Below are positions 1 through 5,652 of a DNA stretch of 11,168 nt, piece after piece; within the stretch, counting starts at the first letter, position 1; the number at the start of each line of letters is the position of its first letter. The position numbers were made by a program, and so were the translations under genes. The DNA lies in the NCBI GenBank assembly GCA_019232645.1, contig JAFANO010000329.1, positions 1 through 11,168 of the forward strand, read 5' to 3'. The DNA is from Planctomycetaceae bacterium. Lineage in GTDB: Bacteria > Planctomycetota > Planctomycetia > Isosphaerales > Isosphaeraceae. The notes under the pieces were generated by a model. That model was not told the origin of the DNA. It did no database searches and worked only from the letters and a program-made list of their open reading frames with translations.

Positions 1-1054
1 CGACCCGTCGTACCACGGCCAGATCGTGGCGATGACCTATCCGCAGATCGGTAACTACGGGGTGAATGACGAGGATCTCGAGAGCGGCCGGCCGTGGGTC
101 CGCGGGTTCGTGATCCGCGAGTTGAGCCAGATCGTCAGCAACCACCGCGCGGGGGGACCGCTCGACGCGTATCTGGCCGAGCACGGCGTCATCGGCATCG
201 AGGGGGTCGATACCCGTGCCCTGGTGCGCCTGACCCGCGTGCAGGGGGCAATGAAGGGGGTCCTCTCGACGATCGACCTCGACGACGCGAGCCTGGTGGC
301 CAAGGCGAAGGCGAGCCCCGGCCTGGTCGGGCGCGACCTGGTGCGCGAGGTCATGCCCCGGGGGACCACGACCTGGGAGCCGGGCATCCATCGCCAATAC
401 GTGCTCACCTCGGCGAACGGCCCGGCGCCCTCGTCCCCCGAGCCGCGGCGGCCGCACGTCGTCGCGCTCGACTTCGGGATGAAATGGAACATCCCGCGGC
501 ACCTCGTCGAGTCGGGCTGCCGCGTCACGATCGTCCCCGGCACGACCCCGGCCGAGGTGATCATGGAGCACCGGCCCGACGGCATCTTCCTGTCGAACGG
601 GCCCGGCGACCCCCGCCCGCTGGTCGAGGCGACCGCCACGCTCAAGGCGCTGATCAGGTCCGCCGCCGAGGCGCGCGGGGTCCCGATCTTCGGCATCTGC
701 CTGGGCCACCAGCTCCTGGGCCAGGCCTTCGGCGCGACGACGTTCAAGCTCAAGTTCGGCCACCGCGGCGTCAACCACCCGGTCCGCAACGAGCAGACCG
801 GCAGGGTCGAGATCACCTGCCAGAACCATGGCTTCGCCGTCGATCCCCAGACCCTCCCCCCCGACGTCAAGCCGAGCCACGTCAACCTCAACGACCAGAC
901 GCTCGAAGGACTCCGCCACACCCGACTGCCGGTCTTCGGCGTCCAGTACCACCCCGAGGCCTCGGCCGGCCCGCACGACAGCCACTACCTCTTCGCCGAG
1001 TTCCGGAAGCTGATGGGGCTGTCCCCCGACGCCCCGGCGGGCGGCCATGCCTGA
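1..1054 (+). CDS. carA: Carbamoyl-phosphate synthase small chain (glutamine amidotransferase subunit), 5' end outside window
   Basis: This subunit hydrolyses glutamine and passes ammonia to CarB to make carbamoyl phosphate for arginine and pyrimidine synthesis in the cytoplasm. The frame is open from base 2, where it reads DPSYHGQIVAMTYPQIGN, a conserved block that lies about 44 residues into E. coli CarA; the true start is therefore upstream and the ATG at 26 is internal. About 350 residues are present. Residues 1-130 of the visible part form the CarA N-terminal domain. A class I glutamine amidotransferase domain begins near HVVALDFGMKWN. The nucleophile Cys is in GICLGHQLLGQ (codon 698-700), and the His and Glu of the triad are in VQYHPEAS (codons 950-952 and 956-958). 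Nothing essential is missing in the visible part. carB is not in the window after this gene. Identity is near certain. Confidence 0.97.
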   Translation, partial: DPSYHGQIVAMTYPQIGNYGVNDEDLESGRPWVRGFVIRELSQIVSNHRAGGPLDAYLAEHGVIGIEGVDTRALVRLTRVQGAMKGVLSTIDLDDASLVAKAKASPGLVGRDLVREVMPRGTTTWEPGIHRQYVLTSANGPAPSSPEPRRPHVVALDFGMKWNIPRHLVESGCRVTIVPGTTPAEVIMEHRPDGIFLSNGPGDPRPLVEATATLKALIRSAAEARGVPIFGICLGHQLLGQAFGATTFKLKFGHRGVNHPVRNEQTGRVEITCQNHGFAVDPQTLPPDVKPSHVNLNDQTLEGLRHTRLPVFGVQYHPEASAGPHDSHYLFAEFRKLMGLSPDAPAGGHA

Positions 1055-1056
1055 GA

Positions 1057-1072
1057 CCGAGGCCGGCCTCGG
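1057..1072. terminator. GC-rich palindrome just after carA, possible terminator without U-tract
   Basis: CCGAGGCCGGCCTCGG is a perfect 16-base palindrome starting two bases after the carA stop. As RNA it would fold with a 6-bp stem and CCGG loop. No T-run follows, so it is not a canonical intrinsic terminator. It could be a U-independent terminator, a 3'-end stabilising hairpin, or chance in GC-rich DNA. Confidence 0.35.
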
Positions 1073-1110
1073 GGAGTGCTCGCACGCCACGTTCCACGCA
1101 TCCGGCGCAA

Positions 1111-1139
1111 TTGACGGGGTCATCCCCGAGCGTTACGTT
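1111..1139 (+). promoter_or_regulatory. Candidate sigma70-type promoter for purA
   Basis: TTGACG at 1111-1116 matches five of six bases of the -35 consensus. It is followed after 17 bases by TACGTT at 1134-1139, which matches only three of six of the -10 consensus. The region is locally richer in A and T than its surroundings. A 5-bp inverted repeat, CGGGG-TCAT-CCCCG (1115-1128), lies in the spacer. The predicted transcript would start near 1146, giving a leader of about 55 bases. Experimental start mapping is lacking, so this is inference. Confidence 0.4.
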
Positions 1140-1157
1140 GTTTCTTTGCGCTGCCTA

Positions 1158-1175
1158 GCGGCCCAAATCGGCCGC
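1158..1175 (+). promoter_or_regulatory. Small hairpin in purA leader
   Basis: GCGGCC at 1158-1163 and GGCCGC at 1170-1175 form a 6-bp perfect stem with loop CAAATC, ending 26 bases before the purA GTG. It would fall in the leader of a transcript from the candidate upstream promoter. It does not match a riboswitch I recognise; GC-rich chance pairing is possible. Confidence 0.25.
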
Positions 1176-1201
1176 GCGTTCTGGACCGGAGATGTCGCGC
1201 C

Positions 1202-2500
1202 GTGGCTTCGACTTGCGTGGTGGGGCTTCAATGGGGTGACGAGGCCAAGGGGAAGATCGTCGACCTGCTCTGCGACCAGCACGACGCCGTGGTTCGCTAC
1301 CAAGGGGGCGCCAATGCGGGGCACACGGTCGTCGCCGACGGCGTGACGTACAAGCTTTCACTGATGCCGACCGGCATCCTCCGGCAAGGCATCGACTGCG
1401 TCATCGGGAACGGGGTCGTCATCCACCCCCCGGCGCTGCTCGAGGAGGTCGAGGCGCTGGCCCGGCAGGGCATCGCCATCGGCGACCGGCTCCACGTCAG
1501 CGACCGGGCGCACGTGATCTTGCCATACCACCTGGCCGAGGAGCGCCTGACCGAGGAGTCGGCCATCGCCGCCGACCACCTCGGGACCACCCGGCGCGGG
1601 ATCGGGCCCTGCTATCGCGACAAGGTCGGCCGGGTCCACGGCGTCCGCGTCGGCGACCTCTATCACCCCGACCTGTTCCGCGAACGCCTCGACCGGATCA
1701 TCGCCTACAAGAACCGACTCCTGACGGCCATGCTCCCCGACTTCGAGCCCTTCGACGGCCGCGCCGTGGCCGATGAGTACCTCGGCTTCGCCGCGCGGCT
1801 CCGGCCGTTCGCGTGCGACACCGTCACCTGGCTGCACCAGGCGCTGGGCCGGGGCCGACGGCTGCTGTTCGAGGGGGCGCAAGGCTCGCTCCTCGACGTC
1901 GATCACGGCAGCTATCCCTACGTGACCAGCTCGAACAGCAGTGCCGCCGGGATCGCGGCCGGCTCGGGCGTGCCGACCCGGCACATCGACCGCTGGATCG
2001 GGGTCGTCAAGGCCTACACCACGCGGGTCGGCGGCGGGCCCTTCCCGACCGAGCAGGACAACGAGGTCGGCGAGCGCATCCGGCGGGTCGGCAAGGAGTA
2101 CGGCACCGTGACCGGGCGCCCGAGGCGGTGCGGCTGGTTCGACGCGGTCGCCGTCCGCTACGCGGCCCGGGTCAGCGGCTCGACCGAGATCGCGCTGATG
2201 CTCCTGGACGTCCTCAGCGGCCTGGACGAGGTCCGCGTCGCCGTCGCCTACGAGGACGATTCCGGCGGGTCGATCCCCGAGATGCCCGGCCAGCTCGCCG
2301 ACCTGGAGCGCTGCCGGCCGGTCTACGAGACCCTCCCCGGCTGGCCTGACGACCTGACCGGGGCCCGATCCTGGTCCGACCTGCCGGCGGCGGCCCGCGA
2401 CTACGTCCGCTTCCTCTCGAAGCAGATCGGGGTCCCGGTCTCGATCGTCTCCGTCGGCCCGGAGCGCCGGCAAACGATCGTCATCGACGAGGGGAGATGA
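1202..2500 (+). CDS. purA: Adenylosuccinate synthetase
   Basis: PurA joins IMP and aspartate using GTP to make adenylosuccinate, the first committed step to AMP. The 432-residue length is normal for the family. The GTG start at 1202 puts catalytic Asp13 (GDEAKGK, residues 12-18) and His41 (NAGHTVV) at the same numbers as in the E. coli enzyme, which supports this start; a weak GGAG lies at 1188-1191. Further family blocks are GTTRRGIGPCYRDK, GSLLDVDHGSYPYVTSS, VVKAYTTRVGGGPFPTE and the GRPRRCGWFDAVAVRY block. The loop usually written GDEGKGK has Ala for the second Gly, a mild variant. The stop TGA overlaps an ATG at 2497 (ATGA), so the downstream uppS is probably co-transcribed. Promoter and leader elements lie in the 147-base gap upstream. 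Confidence 0.97.
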   Translation: MASTCVVGLQWGDEAKGKIVDLLCDQHDAVVRYQGGANAGHTVVADGVTYKLSLMPTGILRQGIDCVIGNGVVIHPPALLEEVEALARQGIAIGDRLHVSDRAHVILPYHLAEERLTEESAIAADHLGTTRRGIGPCYRDKVGRVHGVRVGDLYHPDLFRERLDRIIAYKNRLLTAMLPDFEPFDGRAVADEYLGFAARLRPFACDTVTWLHQALGRGRRLLFEGAQGSLLDVDHGSYPYVTSSNSSAAGIAAGSGVPTRHIDRWIGVVKAYTTRVGGGPFPTEQDNEVGERIRRVGKEYGTVTGRPRRCGWFDAVAVRYAARVSGSTEIALMLLDVLSGLDEVRVAVAYEDDSGGSIPEMPGQLADLERCRPVYETLPGWPDDLTGARSWSDLPAAARDYVRFLSKQIGVPVSIVSVGPERRQTIVIDEGR

Positions 2501-2562
2501 CCGGGATCGGTCTCCTAGATTCACTGTGGGCCGATGGCGGTCGGGCGCCGGCGGTCGGGGGG

Positions 2563-3366
2563 ATGAGTGGACCTGAGATGTCGCGAAGCTCGATTTCCGA
2601 CGAAGGGTTGGCGCGGATCGCGGCGCTGGGGCTCAAGCCCGAGCAATTGCCCCGTCACGTCGCCATCATCATGGATGGCAACGGCCGCTGGGCGGAGGCC
2701 CGCGGCCTTCCCCGGATCATGGGGCATCGCCGGGGCATCCAGAGCGTCCGCGCGGTCGTCGAGGAGGGGTGCCGCCTCGGGCTCGACCAGTTGACGCTCT
2801 ATTGTCTCTCGATCGAGAACTGGAAGCGCCCCCCGCGCGAGCTCCAGTTCCTCATGCGCCTGCTCCGCCACTTCCTGGAGGTCGAGCGGGCCGAGTTGAT
2901 GGAGCAGCACGTCCGGCTGACGATGATCGGCCGCCGCGAGGGGCTGCCCGACGACGTGCTCCGCGCGTACGATCGGACCGCGCGGGAGACGTCGGGCAAT
3001 ACCGGGATGACCCTCTGCCTGGCGGTCAACTACGGCGGCCGGACCGAGATCGCCGACGCCGCCCGCCGCCTCGCTGAGGACGTCCGCGCCGGCGCGATCA
3101 CCCCCGAGCGGGTGGACGAGGCGACCTTCGGCTCGTACCTGGCCACCGCGGGGATGCCCGACCCCGACCTCCTGATCCGGACCGCCGGCGAGATGCGCGT
3201 CAGCAACTTCCTGCTCTGGCAGATCTCCTACGCCGAGATCTGGGTGACCGGCGTCCTCTGGCCCGACTTCCGGGGCGAGGACCTGCTGGCGGCCTGCCGT
3301 GCGTTCGCGGGCCGCGAGCGGAAGTTCGGCGGGCTCCCCCGGCAGGGGTTGGTGGTGAGGGGTTGA
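2563..3366 (+). CDS. uppS: Isoprenyl transferase (undecaprenyl diphosphate synthase family)
   Basis: This cytoplasmic or membrane-associated cis-prenyltransferase extends farnesyl diphosphate with isopentenyl diphosphate to make the polyprenyl carrier for peptidoglycan and glycan assembly. With the start used here it has 267 residues. The catalytic Asp is in HVAIIMDGNGRWA (Asp38, codon 2674-2676). NYGGRTEI and the diphosphate-binding block RTAGEMRVSNFLLWQ (Arg206, Glu210, Arg212, Ser214) are complete, followed by YAEI. Start choice is uncertain. The frame also opens at ATG 2497, overlapping the purA stop after a purine-rich AGGGGAG, which would add 22 residues; ATG 2578 would give 262. I prefer 2563 or 2578 because the extra segment has atypical codons (CTA, TCA) and the first motif normally lies within about 20-35 residues of the N-terminus. 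cdsA follows, as in many bacterial envelope operons. Confidence 0.95.
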   Translation: MSGPEMSRSSISDEGLARIAALGLKPEQLPRHVAIIMDGNGRWAEARGLPRIMGHRRGIQSVRAVVEEGCRLGLDQLTLYCLSIENWKRPPRELQFLMRLLRHFLEVERAELMEQHVRLTMIGRREGLPDDVLRAYDRTARETSGNTGMTLCLAVNYGGRTEIADAARRLAEDVRAGAITPERVDEATFGSYLATAGMPDPDLLIRTAGEMRVSNFLLWQISYAEIWVTGVLWPDFRGEDLLAACRAFAGRERKFGGLPRQGLVVRG

Positions 3367-3412
3367 GGGGCCCGCGCGCCATGACCATCCGAACCGCCGG
3401 AAGCCTCCCCCG

Positions 3413-4327
3413 ATGTTAGGTACGCGGCTCGTCATGGGCTTCGCGATGGCCGGGGCGATCCTGCTGGTGCTCTGGCTCGACGAACGGTTCGCGCCCTGGT
3501 TCCCGATCTGGTTCGTGCTGGCGACGGTCGTGCTCTGGTCGTCGGCCCTCGAGTTGGTCGGCCTGCTGAACGCGACCGGCGCGCGGGCGTCGAGCAACGC
3601 GGTCCTCGGCGGGATCCTGGCGCTGCTGTTCGCCAACTGGGCGCCGCACGTCTCGCACGCGCTGCAGACCTCCGACCGGCTGGCGGGGCGCCTCCCCTAC
3701 GACCCGCTGGCGCCGGTGAGCGTGCTGGGATGGCCGCTGCTGGTGTTCGTGGGGGTGGTGATGGCGACCTTCCTCGCGCAAGGCGTCCAGTTCCAGAGAC
3801 CGGGCGCCACGCTGACGACCATCGCCGGCACGGTCCTGGCGTTGACCTACGTGGGGCTGCTGGGGACCTTCATCGTCCAGCTCCGGTGGTTCGACGGCCC
3901 CTATCACGGCATCCCGCCGCTGGTCTTCCTGATCGCGACGGCCAAGGGGGCCGACACGGGCGCGTACACCTTCGGCCGGATCGCCGGCCGACGTAAGCTC
4001 TGGCCCCGGCTCAGCCCCAACAAGACCGTCGAGGGGGCGGTCGGTGGCATGTTCTCCGGCGTGGCGGCGGCGCTGATCGTCGCCGCGGTGGCACGCGACC
4101 TGGTGAAGATCCCCACGCTCGGATGGGCCACGGCCGCCGGCTTCGGGCTGGTCGTCGGCTTCTCGGCGCAACTCGGCGACCTGATGGAATCGATGATCAA
4201 GCGCGACTGCTCGCGCAAGGATGCCTCGGCCGCCGTGCCGGGCTTCGGCGGGGTCCTCGACGTGCTCGACTCGCTCCTGTTCGCGGCACCGATCGCCTTC
4301 GCCTATTGGATCTGGCTCGGCCCATGA
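3413..4327 (+). CDS. cdsA: Phosphatidate cytidylyltransferase (CDP-diglyceride synthetase)
   Basis: CdsA is an integral membrane enzyme that makes CDP-diacylglycerol from CTP and phosphatidic acid, the precursor of bacterial phospholipids. The 304-residue product starts MLGTRLVMGFAMAGAILLVLW and has several hydrophobic membrane segments spread along its length. Family blocks ADTGAYTFGRIAGRRKLWPRLSPNKT and GDLMESMIKRD are clear. The C-terminal signature reads S-M-I-K-R-D-C-S-R-K-D (260-270), then PGFGGVLDVLDS (276-287). The usual form is HGG-[LIVMF]-x-D-R-x-D, so Phe278 replaces His and Val284 replaces Arg, while Asp283 and Asp286 remain. GGAAG at 3399-3403 is a plausible ribosome site for ATG 3413. 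The gap after uppS is 46 bases, and the pair is likely an operon. Confidence 0.94.
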   Translation: MLGTRLVMGFAMAGAILLVLWLDERFAPWFPIWFVLATVVLWSSALELVGLLNATGARASSNAVLGGILALLFANWAPHVSHALQTSDRLAGRLPYDPLAPVSVLGWPLLVFVGVVMATFLAQGVQFQRPGATLTTIAGTVLALTYVGLLGTFIVQLRWFDGPYHGIPPLVFLIATAKGADTGAYTFGRIAGRRKLWPRLSPNKTVEGAVGGMFSGVAAALIVAAVARDLVKIPTLGWATAAGFGLVVGFSAQLGDLMESMIKRDCSRKDASAAVPGFGGVLDVLDSLLFAAPIAFAYWIWLGP

Positions 4328-4346
4328 CCGCGCCCCGCGACCTCGC

Positions 4347-4366
4347 CCCCGAGGGCATCCTCGGGG
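4347..4366. terminator. Perfect hairpin after cdsA, possible terminator without U-tract
   Basis: CCCCGAGG (4347-4354) and CCTCGGGG (4359-4366) form an 8-bp perfect stem with loop GCAT, 19 bases after the cdsA stop. There is no T-run after it. It shares the CCGAGG-N4-CCTCGG core with the palindrome after carA, and like that one it sits between a gene end and a candidate promoter. Likely a 3'-end or termination hairpin; unproven. Confidence 0.45.
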
Positions 4367-4393
4367 ATCGGCAGCGGCGGGCGCGGGGAAATC

Positions 4394-4405
4394 CGCCGAT
4401 CGGCG
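4394..4405. promoter_or_regulatory. 12-base palindrome upstream of phoH promoter
   Basis: CGCCGATCGGCG is a perfect palindrome ending 16 bases before the proposed -35 element. Its position suits an operator, but GC-rich palindromes of this size arise by chance in such DNA and no regulator can be named. Confidence 0.2.
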
Positions 4406-4421
4406 CGAGATTGACGAAACG

Positions 4422-4451
4422 TTGCCTTTTTCCGCCCCGATATTACATAAT
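4422..4451 (+). promoter_or_regulatory. Candidate sigma70-type promoter for the phoH operon
   Basis: TTGCCT (4422-4427, four of six consensus bases), an 18-base spacer and CATAAT (4446-4451, five of six) lie in the most AT-rich patch of the window (about 4420-4457). Transcription would start near 4458, leaving a leader of about 84 bases before phoH. A TTGACG at 4411-4416 is a better -35 by sequence but has no -10 partner at usable spacing. Confidence 0.55.
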
Positions 4452-4477
4452 GATTGGCACCGACTTGGACGGGACAG

Positions 4478-4512
4478 CGACCGACCACGACGGTGGGATC
4501 GTGGTCCGGTCG
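4478..4512 (+). promoter_or_regulatory. Long bulged hairpin in phoH leader
   Basis: CGACCGACCACGA (4478-4490) pairs over 13 bp with the stretch 4499-4512, with one bulged C at 4507 and an 8-base loop CGGTGGGA (4491-4498). It lies wholly within the predicted leader, ending 29 bases before the phoH ATG and 17 before its ribosome site. It is too long to dismiss readily as chance. No U-tract follows, and no known riboswitch or ribosomal-protein leader is recognised. Confidence 0.45.
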
Positions 4513-4529
4513 GCACGGCCTGGATCGTC

Positions 4530-4535
4530 GAAGGG
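4530..4535 (+). promoter_or_regulatory. Ribosome binding site of phoH
   Basis: GAAGGG ends six bases before ATG 4542. It decides the phoH start: the frame stays open far upstream, to about 4221 inside cdsA, but only this ATG has a good site and gives the family N-terminus. Confidence 0.6.
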
Positions 4536-4541
4536 CGACAC

Positions 4542-5555
4542 ATGCCGGAAGTCACGATCAGCTTGAACGGTCACGATGAGGAACTCGCCGTCTTCGGCAG
4601 CCGCGATCAGCACCTGCGTCAAGTCCGCGACGCGCTCGGGGTCAAGATCCTGGCGCGGCACGGCGAGGTCCGCGTCGAGGGGGATCGGGAGCGCGTCGAG
4701 CAGGCGCGTCAGGTCTTCGAGGAGATCCGCGGGCGGTATCGCCGCCAGCGCACGGTCTCCTCGGGCGAGGTCGCCGACCTGATCGAAGCCAGCCTCCACG
4801 CCCACGAGTCGGAGCGGCTCGAGTCGATCGAGATCCGCGAGGGGAGCCGGCTCGTCCGGCCCCGCTCCGACGGGCAGTTACGCTACCTCCGGTCGCTCCG
4901 GGAAAATGAGCTGGTCTTCTGCGTCGGCCCGGCGGGGACCGGCAAGACCTACCTGGCCGTCGCGATGGCCGTCTCGGGCCTGAGGCGCGGCAAGATCAAG
5001 AAGATCGTGCTGGTCCGCCCGGCCGTCGAGGCGGGCGAGCACCTCGGGTTCTTGCCCGGCGACCTGGAGGCGAAGATCAATCCCTACCTCCGGCCGCTGC
5101 TGGACGCCTTGCACGATCTGATGGATTATGATCAGATCCGCCGCTACATGGGCAGCGACCTGATCGAGATCGCCCCGCTGGCGTACATGCGGGGCCGGAC
5201 GCTGAACGACGCGGTCATCATCCTCGACGAGGGGCAGAACACGACTGTCCCCCAGATGAAGATGTTCCTGACGCGCATGGGACAGAACGCGCGGATCGTC
5301 GTCACCGGCGACGTGACGCAGGTCGACCTGCCGCTGGCGACCGTCAGCGGCCTGGCCGACGCGGTCGAGCGGTTGCGGGACGTGCCCGGAGTCGGCATCG
5401 TCTACCTGGACAAATCGGATATCGTCCGGCACCCGCTGGTGCAGGCGATCGTCAATGCGTACGAAGGGACCGAGCCGGTCAAGGAGGTGGGCGTGGGCCC
5501 GGAGATCGCCGAGCCCGACCACCCTCCCCCCACGGGCGCCACCGCCTCGGAGTGA
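4542..5555 (+). CDS. phoH: PhoH family ATPase (YbeZ-like)
   Basis: PhoH/YbeZ proteins are cytoplasmic P-loop ATPases linked to RNA metabolism; in E. coli YbeZ partners the RNase YbeY. The 337-residue product begins with a KH-like RNA-binding region (about 1-65: VTISLNGHDEELAVFGSRD), then the PhoH ATPase core. Walker A is GPAGTGKT (129-136). Walker B is VIILDEGQN with Asp229-Glu230, followed by QMKMFLTRMGQNARIVVTGD. The family normally has DEAQN, so the Ala-to-Gly change is a small oddity. The C-terminus is acidic and proline-rich and looks disordered. The ATG at 4542 follows GAAGGG; the longer open frame upstream is non-coding extension. ybeY lies two genes on, with an HD hydrolase between, an arrangement known from Firmicutes. 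It is probably the first gene of an operon running through recO. Confidence 0.95.
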   Translation: MPEVTISLNGHDEELAVFGSRDQHLRQVRDALGVKILARHGEVRVEGDRERVEQARQVFEEIRGRYRRQRTVSSGEVADLIEASLHAHESERLESIEIREGSRLVRPRSDGQLRYLRSLRENELVFCVGPAGTGKTYLAVAMAVSGLRRGKIKKIVLVRPAVEAGEHLGFLPGDLEAKINPYLRPLLDALHDLMDYDQIRRYMGSDLIEIAPLAYMRGRTLNDAVIILDEGQNTTVPQMKMFLTRMGQNARIVVTGDVTQVDLPLATVSGLADAVERLRDVPGVGIVYLDKSDIVRHPLVQAIVNAYEGTEPVKEVGVGPEIAEPDHPPPTGATASE

Positions 5556-5560
5556 GGCGG
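5542..5560 (+). terminator. Hairpin over the phoH stop codon
   Basis: CCGCCTC (5542-5548) and GAGGCGG (5554-5560) form a 7-bp stem with loop GGAGT. The TGA stop (5553-5555) lies partly in the stem. No T-run follows. It is the first of two adjacent hairpins at this gene end. Confidence 0.3.
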
Positions 5561-5572
5561 GACGCGGTCGGG

Positions 5573-5594
5573 GCCGCGCCGATGTCGGCGCGGC
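5573..5594 (+). terminator. Strong GC hairpin between phoH and the HD hydrolase gene
   Basis: GCCGCGCCGA (5573-5582) and TCGGCGCGGC (5585-5594) are perfect inverted repeats; as RNA they give about nine base pairs with an ATGT tetraloop. It starts 18 bases after the phoH stop in a 97-base gap. Without a U-tract it may act as a partial terminator or a processing or stability element that uncouples phoH from downstream genes. Confidence 0.4.
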
Positions 5595-5652
5595 GCACTT
5601 CGGCGTGGGACGGGCCCCCGCCCCGTTGACCACGCGTGGCCGAGACGCTTCC

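Noticed and set aside
1055..1201. Riboswitch (purine or other) in the purA leader
   Set aside because: Only short GC stems are visible and none of the conserved junction sequences of known purine riboswitches could be found.
4221..4541. N-terminal extension of phoH back into cdsA
   Set aside because: The frame is open only because of GC bias; it overlaps cdsA in another frame, and the family N-terminus and the ribosome site both point to 4542.
1358..4555. Long - strand open frames opposite purA, uppS and cdsA (1358-2524, 2521-3636, 3416-4555)
   Set aside because: They have the same low-complexity composition and lie in the same relation to the coding strand; they are shadows of the real genes.
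4450..4566. Short frame starting MIGTDLDGT in the phoH leader, resembling a HAD phosphatase motif
   Set aside because: Its ATG overlaps the proposed -10 element, it has no ribosome site, it ends after 38 codons inside phoH, and the DxDGT match is short enough to be chance.
5455..5652. N-terminal extension of the HD hydrolase into phoH
   Set aside because: The added sequence is Arg/Pro/Ala-rich shadow of phoH and its 3' gap; ATG 5653 gives a normal N-terminus.
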